Assembly (NCBI GenBank): GCA_902496645.1
Contig: CABVBR010000108.1
Coordinates: forward strand, 1 to 6,990
Reading direction: 5' to 3'
Length of the DNA stretch: 6,990 nt
Source: an uncultured Collinsella sp.
GTDB taxonomy: Bacteria > Actinomycetota > Coriobacteriia > Coriobacteriales > Coriobacteriaceae
Shown here piece after piece: positions 1 to 6,267 of this stretch (the stretch's first letter is position 1; the number at the start of each line of letters is the position of its first letter). The notes below the pieces were generated by a model. It saw nothing but the letters and a program-made list of their open reading frames with translations. It was not told the DNA's origin and did not search any database. A program made the translations under genes and the position numbers.

Positions 1-25
1 GAAAGAGCGCGCGGCTTTTGTTTTC
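1..25 (+). terminator. Possible tail of an upstream terminator (partial)
   Basis: The window opens with a GC-rich stretch (GCGCGCGGC, 8-16) followed by a T-rich run at 17-24. This looks like the right arm and U-tract of an intrinsic terminator whose left arm lies outside the window. It would separate the regulator gene from whatever precedes it. The hairpin cannot be confirmed from what is visible. Confidence 0.3.
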
Positions 26-55
26 TTGATGATTCGGGTATAGCAGTCAGATAAT
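26..55 (+). promoter_or_regulatory. Candidate sigma-70-type promoter of the GntR regulator gene
   Basis: TTGATG (26-31, four of six matches to TTGACA) and GATAAT (50-55, five of six matches to TATAAT) are separated by 18 bases. They lie about 50 bases upstream of the regulator start codon, so the regulator probably has its own promoter. No inverted repeat like the one upstream of the SIS gene is obvious here. Confidence 0.45.
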
Positions 56-103
56 GCTAAACACCCTAGGTAGTAGCTGAATTCGAGCAAAAGGGAGGAT
101 AGG

Positions 104-835
104 ATGGCGATCGGAGCGCGCAAGCAACCGCTGTACGATCAGCTGGTCGATATTCTGACCGAAAAGATTGACCATGAATATCACGCCGGTGACATGATTC
201 CTTCCGAGCGCGAACTTTCGGAGCGCTATAGTCTCTCGCGCACCACGGTGCGTCTGGCTCTGCAGGAGCTGGAGCGTTTGGGACTGGTGGTTCGGCAGCA
301 CGGTCGCGGCACATTTGTGACCGACCGTTCGGCAAAAGCAACCAACCTTATGCAGTCCTACAGCTTTACCGAGCAGATGCGTGCGATGGGTCGCGATCCA
401 GAGACTACGATTCTCGAGTTTTGCGAGATGGAGGCCGATAAGAATCTGGCCGAGCATATGGGATGCCGCATCGGCGACCGTATCTTTAAGCTCAAGCGCC
501 TTCGTTCTGCCGACAACATGCCCATGATGGTCGAACGCAGCTATCTACCGGTTCGTCAATTTCTGTCCCTCAAGCGACCGCTCCTGGAGCGCAAGCCGCT
601 TTATGATGTGATTGAACAAGACTTTCAGCAAAAGATACGCGTGGCCGAAGAGGAGTTCTATGCGAGCATCGCGCGTCCCACCGACGCCCACCTCTTGGGC
701 ATCGTCGAGGGTTCGCCCGTGCTCGATTTGGTCCGTACAACGTATAACGAGTCAAACGAGGTTGTGGAGTATACGCTCTCGGTTGCTCGTGCCGATCAGT
801 TTAAATACAAGGTTTATCACCAGCGCAACGTTTAG
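104..835 (+). CDS. GntR-family (HutC/UTRA subfamily) transcriptional regulator, probably of amino-sugar genes
   Basis: This 243-residue protein has the standard length and layout of the HutC/NagR/AgaR branch of the GntR family. Residues 8-74 form the winged helix-turn-helix, with the typical PSERELSERYSLSRTTVR stretch (33-50) and a wing ending in GRGTFV (67-72). A UTRA effector-binding domain occupies roughly 90-238; the ERSYLP segment (144-149) is typical of it. In this subfamily UTRA domains bind phosphorylated sugars or other small metabolites, which releases DNA. The ATG start is supported by a strong ribosome binding site, AAGGGAGG at 91-98, five bases upstream. The gene directly precedes the SIS and deacetylase genes, so the inferred role is control of this locus, with GlcNAc-6-P, GalNAc-6-P or the free amino-sugar phosphate as a plausible effector. 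Family assignment is firm; the effector is inference. Confidence 0.93.
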   Translation: MAIGARKQPLYDQLVDILTEKIDHEYHAGDMIPSERELSERYSLSRTTVRLALQELERLGLVVRQHGRGTFVTDRSAKATNLMQSYSFTEQMRAMGRDPETTILEFCEMEADKNLAEHMGCRIGDRIFKLKRLRSADNMPMMVERSYLPVRQFLSLKRPLLERKPLYDVIEQDFQQKIRVAEEEFYASIARPTDAHLLGIVEGSPVLDLVRTTYNESNEVVEYTLSVARADQFKYKVYHQRNV

Positions 836-870
836 CGCCTCCAGTGTTTTCATGTGATGATTCTTTGCAT

Positions 871-895
871 TTAACTGGTTACTACCAGATAACCA
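871..895. promoter_or_regulatory. Nested inverted repeats, candidate GntR operator
   Basis: Three dyads overlap here: TAAC-tg-GTTA (872-881), CTGGT-tact-ACCAG (875-888), and TGGTTA/TAACCA (876-881 and 890-895, 8-base spacer). The core TGGT-N4-ACCA (876-887) resembles the TGGT..ACCA dyads bound by NagR/DasR-type UTRA regulators. The block covers the position where a -35 box would sit for the TATAAT at 905. The likely ligand is the adjacent GntR protein; binding is inferred, not shown. Confidence 0.6.
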
Positions 896-904
896 ACCGA
901 AGTG

Positions 905-910
905 TATAAT
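905..910 (+). promoter_or_regulatory. -10 element of the SIS (agaS-like) gene promoter
   Basis: A perfect TATAAT lies 39 bases upstream of the SIS start codon. The sequence 17 bases further upstream (882-887, CTACCA) is a poor -35 box and belongs to the inverted-repeat cluster at 871-895. Repressor binding there would directly block RNA polymerase. Confidence 0.6.
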
Positions 911-949
911 TGCACGTCAGAGGATTACTTCTAGAGAGAGGTATTAGAA

Positions 950-2116
950 ATGTTCGAGAAGAGTGTCGAGGAGCTCACCGAGCTCGGCGCCCAGATCACC
1001 ACGGCCGAGATTGCCCAGCAGCCCGAGCTTTGGCGTGATACGCTCAACATCTACCGCGAGAACAAGGAGGCCATCGAGGCCTTCCTGGCCGAGGCTCGCG
1101 CCATGGGCGAGGGCCGTCTGTCCGTTGTCTTCACTGGTGCCGGTACTTCTGACTACGTGGGCGATACCTGCGCTCCGTACCTGCGTCACGCCGGCAACAC
1201 TGATCTCTACGACTTTAAGCCCATCGCCACGACCGACATCGTGAGCGCTCCGCGTGACTTCCTGCGCGCCGAGGATCCCACGCTCGTGGTTTCCTTCGCC
1301 CGTTCCGGCAACAGCCCCGAGAGCCTTGCCGCCGTCGCCGTTGCCAAGGAGCTCGTCCACAACGTCAAGTTCCTCAACATCACCTGCGCTCCCGAGGGCA
1401 AGCTGGCCGTCGAGTCCGCCGATGACCCCAATGCGCTGACGCTGCTCATCCCGCGCGCCAACGACAAGGGCTTCGCCATGACCGGTTCTTACACCTGCAT
1501 GACCCTGCTCTCCACCCTCATCTTTGACGAGGCTTCCGATGAGCAGAAGGCCGAGTGGGTCGAGACCATCGCCAAGATGGGCGAAGAGGTCATCTCCCGC
1601 GAGCCCGAGATCGCCGATTACCTTGCCGGCGACTTCGATCGCGTGACCTACCTGGGCTCCGGTTCCTTCGGTGGCCTTGCTCAGGAGAGCCAGCTCAAGA
1701 TCCTCGAGCTTGCTCACGGCCTGGTTGCCACCTCTTACGACACCTCCATGGGCTATCGCCACGGACCCAAGTCCTTCGTCGACGACAAGACCCTTGTCTT
1801 CGTCTTCGTCAACAACGACGCCTACACCCGTCAGTACGACATCGACATCCTCAACGAGATCGGTGGCGACGAGATCGCTCAGCACACCGTCGCCGTTCAG
1901 CAGGAGGGTGCCACCGTCTACGAGGGCGAGTCCTTCACCTTCAAGGGCTACGAGGCACTTCCCGAGGGCTACCTTGCTCTTCCGTTCGTGATGTTTGCCC
2001 AGGCCATCAGCCTGCTCAACTCCGTGCGCGTGGGCAACACGCCCGATACGCCGAGCCCCACCGGCACGGTCAACCGCGTGGTCAAGGGCGTGACGATTCA
2101 CCCCTTCACCGCTTAA
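950..2116 (+). CDS. agaS: AgaS-family SIS-domain sugar-phosphate deaminase/isomerase
   Basis: The 388-residue protein matches the AgaS family in length and motifs. It is a tandem SIS protein: the first domain spans about 56-190 with FTGAGTS (61-67) and SFARSGNSPES (115-125), and the second about 225-370 with LGSGS (235-239) and GYRHGPKS (268-275). The N-terminal IAQQPELWRDT (21-31) and the C-terminal TGTVNRVVKGVTIHP (371-385) are signature stretches of AgaS rather than of GlmS or plain SIS regulators. E. coli AgaS converts galactosamine-6-phosphate to tagatose-6-phosphate plus ammonia in the cytoplasm, and that role is inferred here. The LacC-type kinase downstream fits this product. The start is set by GAGAGG (936-941), eight bases upstream. 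A strong terminator follows the stop codon, so this gene may be transcribed largely on its own. An alternative is glucosamine-6-phosphate deamination. Confidence 0.9.
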   Translation: MFEKSVEELTELGAQITTAEIAQQPELWRDTLNIYRENKEAIEAFLAEARAMGEGRLSVVFTGAGTSDYVGDTCAPYLRHAGNTDLYDFKPIATTDIVSAPRDFLRAEDPTLVVSFARSGNSPESLAAVAVAKELVHNVKFLNITCAPEGKLAVESADDPNALTLLIPRANDKGFAMTGSYTCMTLLSTLIFDEASDEQKAEWVETIAKMGEEVISREPEIADYLAGDFDRVTYLGSGSFGGLAQESQLKILELAHGLVATSYDTSMGYRHGPKSFVDDKTLVFVFVNNDAYTRQYDIDILNEIGGDEIAQHTVAVQQEGATVYEGESFTFKGYEALPEGYLALPFVMFAQAISLLNSVRVGNTPDTPSPTGTVNRVVKGVTIHPFTA

Positions 2117-2134
2117 TCGCGTCCCCCTGTAAGG

Positions 2135-2175
2135 GCGCCCGTCCGCTCATAACGGCGGGCGGGCGCTTTTTGTTT
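2135..2175 (+). terminator. Intrinsic terminator after the SIS gene
   Basis: A 12-bp stem (2135-2146 with 2155-2166) holds one U-G wobble and otherwise only G-C pairs, with an 8-base loop. It is followed by TTTTT-G-TTTT (2167-2175). It lies 19 bases after the SIS stop and should separate this transcript from the deacetylase gene, at least in part. Confidence 0.92.
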
Positions 2176-2188
2176 TACGTGAGCTGGG

Positions 2189-2224
2189 TATAAACATCAC
2201 CACAGTTAACTGCTTTTAGAAGCA
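2189..2224 (+). promoter_or_regulatory. Candidate promoter and operator region of the deacetylase gene
   Basis: Because a terminator precedes it, the deacetylase gene needs its own promoter. TATAAA (2189-2194) is a fair -10 box, though any -35 box would fall on the terminator U-tract and is poor. Downstream are a perfect 10-bp palindrome, CAGTTAACTG (2203-2212), and an inverted repeat TGCTT-ttag-AAGCA (2211-2224). The segment TTAACTGCTT (2206-2215) differs by one base from TTAACTGGTT (871-880) in front of the SIS gene, which suggests a shared regulator. Confidence 0.4.
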
Positions 2225-2234
2225 AGGAGTGCAT

Positions 2235-3404
2235 ATGAGCACGTACGCAATCAAGGCTGACAAATTCTTCTTGCCGGCAGGCCCGCAGCTGGGCGGCTAT
2301 CTCATGGTCGAGGACGGCGTCTTTGGCGCCTGGCAGGCCGATGAGCCCTCTTGCGAGATCAAGGACTACACGGGATCGTGGATCGCGCCGGGCATGGTTG
2401 ACACCCACATCCATGGCTTCTATAACCATTCGACTACCGACAACGACCCCGAGGGCATTGATATCAGCTCGACCGAGCTCGCCCGTCGCGGCACCACCAG
2501 CTGGCTGCCCACGACGTTTACCGATGGCGTCGAGCAGATCAAGGATGCCTGCGCCGCCATCGCCCAGGCCGACGAGGGCCGCGGCCCCGACTTCTGCGGC
2601 GCCCGTATCCAGGGCATCTACCTGGAGGGTCCCTTCTTTACCATGAAGCATGTGGGTGCGCAGAACCCCGCCTATCTAATCGACCCCTCCGAGGAGGTCT
2701 TCGACCAGTGGCAGGAGGCTGCCGGTGGGCGCATCGTCAAGAGCGCTATGGCCGCCGAGCGTGACGGTGCCGCCGCCTACGCTGCTGCCCTGAACGCCAA
2801 GGGCGTGGTGACTAGCATCGGTCACTCCGACGCCACCTACGATGAGTGCATCGCCGCCATCAACGCCGGTGCCAGCTGCTTTACGCACACCTACAACGGT
2901 CAGCGCGGCCTGCATCATCGCGAGCCCGGTGTCGTGGGTGCCGCTATGACCACCCCCGAGACCTACGCCGAGATCATCTGCGACGGCAAGCACGTGAACC
3001 CTGCCGCCATCAAGGCGCTGCTGCAGGCCAAGGGCTGGCAGCACACGGTGCTTATCACCGATTGCCTGGGCTGCGGTGGCATGCCCGAGGGCAGCTACAC
3101 CAGCGGTGGCATGGATGTCATCATGAAGGACAACCTGTGCTGGCTCGCCGACGGCAAGAGCATTGCCGGTTCGGTGCTCACGCTCGCCCAGGGAGTCAAG
3201 AACATCGTCGACTGGGGCATCGCTAGCGCCGATATCGCCATCCGCATGGCGACCGAGGTGCCGGCCCGCTCTGCGCACATCGAGGACAAGTGCGGCAGCA
3301 TCATGCCGGGTCGTGACGCCGACTTTGTCGTGTTCGACCACGAGCTCACTCTCGTTGAGACCTACGTTGGCGGCCAGAGCGTCGGCAACGCATTTACCGA
3401 GTAA
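2235..3404 (+). CDS. nagA: N-acetylhexosamine-6-phosphate deacetylase (NagA/AgaA family)
   Basis: This is a 389-residue cytoplasmic amidohydrolase that removes acetate from N-acetylglucosamine- or N-acetylgalactosamine-6-phosphate. Family landmarks appear in order: the HxH metal pair in APGMVDTHIHGF (H58, H60), the metal glutamate in EGPF (E131), GHSDAT with H197, THTYN with H218, the substrate histidine in CDGKHV (H253), the catalytic aspartate in ITDC (D276), and the C-terminal GSIMPGRDADFVVFD. Unlike E. coli NagA, both histidines of HxH are kept, as in the Bacillus enzyme. The start at ATG 2235 is chosen over GTG 2229 because AAGGAG (2224-2229) lies five bases upstream of the ATG and overlaps the GTG. 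Beside AgaS and a LacC-type kinase, the substrate is more likely GalNAc-6-phosphate (AgaA role), but sequence alone does not separate the two. Confidence 0.94.
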   Translation: MSTYAIKADKFFLPAGPQLGGYLMVEDGVFGAWQADEPSCEIKDYTGSWIAPGMVDTHIHGFYNHSTTDNDPEGIDISSTELARRGTTSWLPTTFTDGVEQIKDACAAIAQADEGRGPDFCGARIQGIYLEGPFFTMKHVGAQNPAYLIDPSEEVFDQWQEAAGGRIVKSAMAAERDGAAAYAAALNAKGVVTSIGHSDATYDECIAAINAGASCFTHTYNGQRGLHHREPGVVGAAMTTPETYAEIICDGKHVNPAAIKALLQAKGWQHTVLITDCLGCGGMPEGSYTSGGMDVIMKDNLCWLADGKSIAGSVLTLAQGVKNIVDWGIASADIAIRMATEVPARSAHIEDKCGSIMPGRDADFVVFDHELTLVETYVGGQSVGNAFTE

Positions 3405-3408
3405 CGAC

Positions 3409-3448
3409 AAAAAAAGACGGCGGGCCCGAATCTGCTCGGACCCGCCGT
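3409..3448 (-). terminator. Intrinsic terminator of the minus-strand flavodoxin gene
   Basis: A 13-position stem (3417-3429 with 3436-3448) with a 6-base loop is flanked on the left by seven A's (3409-3415), which read as a U-tract on the minus strand. The single imperfect position is C opposite A on the plus strand but U-G on the minus strand, so the hairpin is fully paired only in leftward RNA. There is no T-run after it on the plus strand, so it is a weak stop for the convergent deacetylase transcript. Confidence 0.87.
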
Positions 3449-3478
3449 ATGGGTTAAACGCTCAAAGCACCTTAACAG

Positions 3479-4063
3479 TTACAGCTTGTTAGCGATCTTC
3501 TTTGCCGTGCGCTTGACGCCAGCCACCAGGCCTCCCGCAGGATGCTCCTTTTCGTATGCCAGACGCTTCTCACGCTTGGCATACTCTTCGACGATGATGT
3601 CGCCGTACTCATCTTCGATCTTATCGAAGAAATCGACAGCGCCCTTAATTTCCTCGGCGGTCGGGTGTCCCTTCTGAACGCCGCCCGTGAGTTTGAACGG
3701 GCCCCACGTATCAAAGCCGGTGCAACCGTAGACACCCATAAAGATGGCCTGCCTCATGCGACAGATGCCATCGATATCCTTGCCATACCACTTGTTTTTG
3801 CCGCCGTAGGTCATAAGACCAAACACCTTGTCCTGCGGCTGCAGCACGTTGGTGAGTACTCGTGCCATATCCTTGTCGATCTCGGAGTAATAAATGCCCG
3901 TGGCCACACCAATCAAATGGTACTCGTGCAGGTCGGGGTACTCGTTTTTACCGAGTGCCTTTACATCGAGGGTATCGATTTCGGGATGCGCCTCGACAAT
4001 GGCGTCCACGAGTTTTTTCGTGTTGCCGTGGTGGCGCGAGGCGTAGAGGATGATGGTTCGCAT
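3479..4063 (-). CDS. Flavodoxin-like family protein
   Basis: The 194-residue protein begins with a beta strand and an FMN phosphate-binding loop of flavodoxin type, ILYASRHHGNTKKL (5-18). It continues with GVATGIYYSEIDKDM (52-66) and GFDTWGPFKLTGGVQKGHPT (116-135), both typical of flavodoxin-domain proteins annotated simply as flavodoxin. It probably binds FMN and carries electrons in the cytoplasm; partner enzymes are unknown. Residues 160-194 form a basic tail (KREKRLAYEKEH...KRTAKKIANKL) beyond the usual fold. The start at 4063 is preferred over an upstream in-frame start at 4099 because the flavodoxin fold begins at MRTIILYAS and GAAAGG (4071-4076 on the plus strand) lies seven bases upstream. 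It runs against its neighbours, has its own terminator, and shows no obvious link to the sugar pathway. Confidence 0.87.
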   Translation of the reverse strand: MRTIILYASRHHGNTKKLVDAIVEAHPEIDTLDVKALGKNEYPDLHEYHLIGVATGIYYSEIDKDMARVLTNVLQPQDKVFGLMTYGGKNKWYGKDIDGICRMRQAIFMGVYGCTGFDTWGPFKLTGGVQKGHPTAEEIKGAVDFFDKIEDEYGDIIVEEYAKREKRLAYEKEHPAGGLVAGVKRTAKKIANKL

Positions 4064-4102
4064 AAGAAGGCCTTTCAGCTGTAATGAAGTCAATGTCAAT
4101 AT

Positions 4103-4129
4103 GGTACCCCGTTGGATAGCTGGGATACC
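4103..4129. repeat. Inverted repeat in the divergent intergenic region
   Basis: GGTACCCC (4103-4110) and GGGATACC (4122-4129) form an 8-position dyad with one mismatch and an 11-base spacer. It lies between the divergent flavodoxin and epimerase genes. On the minus strand the mismatch becomes a U-G pair, so it could be a hairpin in the flavodoxin leader; it could equally be an operator. I saw no convincing -35/-10 pair for either gene between 4064 and 4219. Confidence 0.35.
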
Positions 4130-4219
4130 GGACGCATCGATGAACGTGCGGGTTTGTTCTATGGCTAGGACTGAGATGGGTGCTTGCGAGTAAAGGGCAG
4201 TTGTTCGAAAGGATGGGCA

Positions 4220-5101
4220 ATGGAATACGCTCTTTCCAACGATTCGATTTCTATTAAGGTTTCCACGGCTGGCGGCTCGTTCACCTCAATCGAGGCCGAC
4301 GGTCGCGAGTATCTGTGGCAGGGCGACCCTGCCGTATGGTCTGGTCAGGCGCCGATCTGCTTCCCGATTTGCGGAGGCCTGCGCGATGGCAATGCCATGA
4401 CGTTTGCCGGACATCACGTGAAGCTCGCCCGTCACGGGTTTGCGCGCAAGCAGGAGTGGAAGCTGCTGAGCCAAAGCGATAACGAACTGGCGATGTGCCT
4501 GGCTTCGGAGGATAACGCCGCATTGCTGAGCGATTATCCGTATCCGTTTAAGCTCGTTGCCCGCTATACGCTCGAGGGCACTGCCGTGCGCGTCTCCTAC
4601 GAGGTGACCAACGAGGGTACCGAGGACATGCCGTTCTTTATTGGCGGACATCCCGGTTTTAGGTGCCCGCTCGACGAGGGCGAGGCCTATACGGACTACG
4701 AGCTGCGTTTTGAGAAGGACGAGGCCGCGGAGCTTTGCACCGCCGTTCCCTCGACCGGTTTGATCGACATGGACAGGCGCTCCAAGAACCCCATGGTAGG
4801 AAAGACCCTGCCGTTGTCACATGAGCTCTTCGACTTTGCGGAGACCATCTTTGACGTGCTCGAGAGCCGTCAGGTCACGCTTTCCAAGAAGGACGAGGAC
4901 AAGGGCGTCCGCCTGAGCTTTGAGGGCTTCCCCTACCTCATTGTGTGGAGCAAGCCCGAGGGCGATTTTGTGGCGGTTGAGCCTTGGGGCGGCCTTTCGA
5001 CCTGCTCTGATGAGGATGACGTGCTTGAACACAAGCGCGGCTGCCTTGTCGCCAAGCCCAAGGAGACCGTCGTGCGCTCGTTCACGATTGAGATTCTGTA
5101 A
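4220..5101 (+). CDS. LacX-type aldose 1-epimerase (galactose mutarotase-like)
   Basis: The 293-residue protein has the LacX/YihR-like aldose 1-epimerase layout, a beta-sandwich fold that interconverts alpha and beta anomers of free or phosphorylated sugars. Visible family residues are REYLWQGDPAVW (29-40), PICFPICGGLRDG (45-57), RHGFAR with H71-H72 (71-76), GGHPGFRCPL with H144 (142-151), and the likely catalytic glutamate in VEPWGG (E254). A longer in-frame reading from TTG 4184 adds twelve residues of no family resemblance; ATG 4220 with AAAGGA (4208-4213) six bases upstream fits the fold start. It begins the group that continues with the LacC-type kinase 59 bases later, and lacX genes also sit near lac/tagatose genes in lactic acid bacteria. 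Its exact substrate is not evident; an amino-sugar or tagatose-pathway hexose is an inference. Confidence 0.87.
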   Translation: MEYALSNDSISIKVSTAGGSFTSIEADGREYLWQGDPAVWSGQAPICFPICGGLRDGNAMTFAGHHVKLARHGFARKQEWKLLSQSDNELAMCLASEDNAALLSDYPYPFKLVARYTLEGTAVRVSYEVTNEGTEDMPFFIGGHPGFRCPLDEGEAYTDYELRFEKDEAAELCTAVPSTGLIDMDRRSKNPMVGKTLPLSHELFDFAETIFDVLESRQVTLSKKDEDKGVRLSFEGFPYLIVWSKPEGDFVAVEPWGGLSTCSDEDDVLEHKRGCLVAKPKETVVRSFTIEIL

Positions 5102-5123
5102 TTCTGTTTTGTCGACTCGTATC

Positions 5124-5155
5124 GCGAGGCATAAGGAGCCTGCGAGATAAGGAGC
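5124..5155 (+). repeat. Tandem near-duplicate of the kinase ribosome binding site
   Basis: GCGAG-GC-ATAAGGAGC (5124-5139) is repeated as GCGAG-ATAAGGAGC (5142-5155), differing only by two extra bases. Each copy carries AAGGAG. The second copy (5149-5154) is six bases from the kinase start and is the working site; the first (5133-5138) is 22 bases away. Confidence 0.8.
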
Positions 5156-5160
5156 TAGAA

Positions 5161-6096
5161 ATGATCCTCACCGTTACGATGAATCCGTCCGTCGATACGC
5201 GCTATCAGCTCGACGAGCTCGTCATCGACGACGTCAACCGCGTGACGCCCGAAAAGACCGCCGGCGGCAAGGGCCTCAACGTGGCCCGTGTCCTGGGCCA
5301 GCTGGGCGACGATGTGGTGGCCACCGGCCTGCTCGGCGGTCACATGGGCGCCTACATGGCAGAGCTCATGGATGCCAACGGCATCAACAACGACTTTGTG
5401 CCTATCAAGGGCGAGACCCGCATCTGCCTGAATATCCTCCACGCCGGCAACCAGACCGAGCTGCTCGAGAGCGGCCCGACGATTGCCCCCGAAGAGCTCG
5501 ATGCCTTTACCGCCAAGTTTACTGAGCTTGCGAACAAGGCCGACGTCGTCACTATCTCGGGCTCGCTGCCCCGCGGTGTCGAGGCGGACTACTATGCCAA
5601 GATTACGGGCATTGCCGAGAACGCTGGTGCCAAGGTGCTGCTCGATACCTCGGGCGCCTCGCTCGAGGCTGCGCTTAAGTCCGAGGTCAAGCCCGAGCTG
5701 GTCAAGCCTAACCTGACCGAGATCAACGGCCTTCTGGGCACGAGCTTTACCACCGACGATGTGGATGAGCTCCGCGCGGCACTTGCCTCTGACGCCCGCT
5801 TCTCCGATATTCCCTGGGTCGTCGTGTCCATGGGCGCTGCCGGCTCCGTGGGCTTCCACAATGGCCGTGCGTTCCGCGCCAAGACGCCCGATATCCCTGC
5901 CGTTAACGCTACGGGCTCCGGCGACTCCACCATCGCCGGCTTTGCGCATGCCATCGCTGCCGGCGCAGACGACGAGACGGTGCTGCGTACCGCCAACACC
6001 TGCGGCAAGCTCAATGCCATGGATCCGATGACCGGCCATCTGGTCATGGACCGTTGGGACGAGGTCTACAACGGTGTTGTCGTAACCGAGCTGTAA
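5161..6096 (+). CDS. lacC: LacC-type tagatose-6-phosphate kinase (PfkB family)
   Basis: The 311-residue protein matches the PfkB sugar-kinase family, and within it LacC more closely than FruK. It opens with MILTVTMNPSVD and carries PfkB signature 1, KTAGGKGLNVARVL (32-45); GNQTELLESGP (96-106); SGSLPRG (133-139); and signature 2 with the anion hole and catalytic Asp255 in ATGSGDSTIAG (250-260). The late NAMDPMTGHLVM (285-296) resembles the NAQ..MTGHV stretch of streptococcal LacC. The inferred reaction is ATP-dependent phosphorylation of tagatose-6-phosphate to tagatose-1,6-bisphosphate, the step after AgaS. The aldolase that would follow is absent from the window. AAGGAG at 5149-5154 sets the start. 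1-Phosphofructokinase activity is the main alternative; such enzymes often accept both substrates. Confidence 0.88.
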   Translation: MILTVTMNPSVDTRYQLDELVIDDVNRVTPEKTAGGKGLNVARVLGQLGDDVVATGLLGGHMGAYMAELMDANGINNDFVPIKGETRICLNILHAGNQTELLESGPTIAPEELDAFTAKFTELANKADVVTISGSLPRGVEADYYAKITGIAENAGAKVLLDTSGASLEAALKSEVKPELVKPNLTEINGLLGTSFTTDDVDELRAALASDARFSDIPWVVVSMGAAGSVGFHNGRAFRAKTPDIPAVNATGSGDSTIAGFAHAIAAGADDETVLRTANTCGKLNAMDPMTGHLVMDRWDEVYNGVVVTEL

Positions 6097-6147
6097 GAGT
6101 TTTGATTGCGCCTCGGTATTGCCTGCTACCTGTTGGTCCGTGTGGGC

Positions 6148-6267
6148 GACAAGTGCGGTAGCATTATGCAGGGGCGCGACGCCGACTTTGTCGTGTTCAA
6201 TCCCGACCTTACCCTGGTCGAGACGTATGTGGGCGGCAACAGCGTCGGTAACGCGTTTACCGAGTAG
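6148..6267 (+). pseudogene. Remnant of a second nagA-like deacetylase gene (C-terminal 39 codons)
   Basis: In one frame this stretch encodes DKCGSIMQGRDADFVVF and continues to VGNAFTE plus TAG. By my count 34 of 39 residues equal the C-terminus of the intact deacetylase (residues 351-389), and 99 of 120 bases match. The rest of the enzyme, including every metal and catalytic residue, is missing. Upstream the frame stays open back to about 6106, but the similarity fades, so the break point is unclear. No start codon with a good ribosome binding site precedes it. Most base differences are at third codon positions, so the copy diverged while still under protein-level selection and was lost later; it is not a fresh duplication. 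It sits between the kinase and the anomerase genes, where a full deacetylase gene probably once stood. Confidence 0.88.

Noticed and set aside
944..2101. Long open frame on the minus strand opposite the agaS-like gene
   Set aside because: Its translation is Gly/Val/Leu/Asp-rich with no recognisable domain, and the opposite strand encodes a clear AgaS protein. Open antisense frames are expected in high-GC genes with strong codon bias.
4094..4099. TTGACA on the minus strand as a flavodoxin -35 box
   Set aside because: The matching -10 position 17 bases downstream falls on the ribosome binding site (GAAAGG), which leaves no room for a leader and no -10 match.
4184..4219. Longer epimerase start at TTG 4184
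   Set aside because: The added twelve residues do not fit the family, while ATG 4220 has a well-spaced AAAGGA.
6106..6267. Small protein made from the remnant starting at TTG 6106 or GTG 6142
   Set aside because: No convincing ribosome binding site, and the peptide would be only the C-terminal strand region of a deacetylase without its active site. Pseudogene is the simpler reading.
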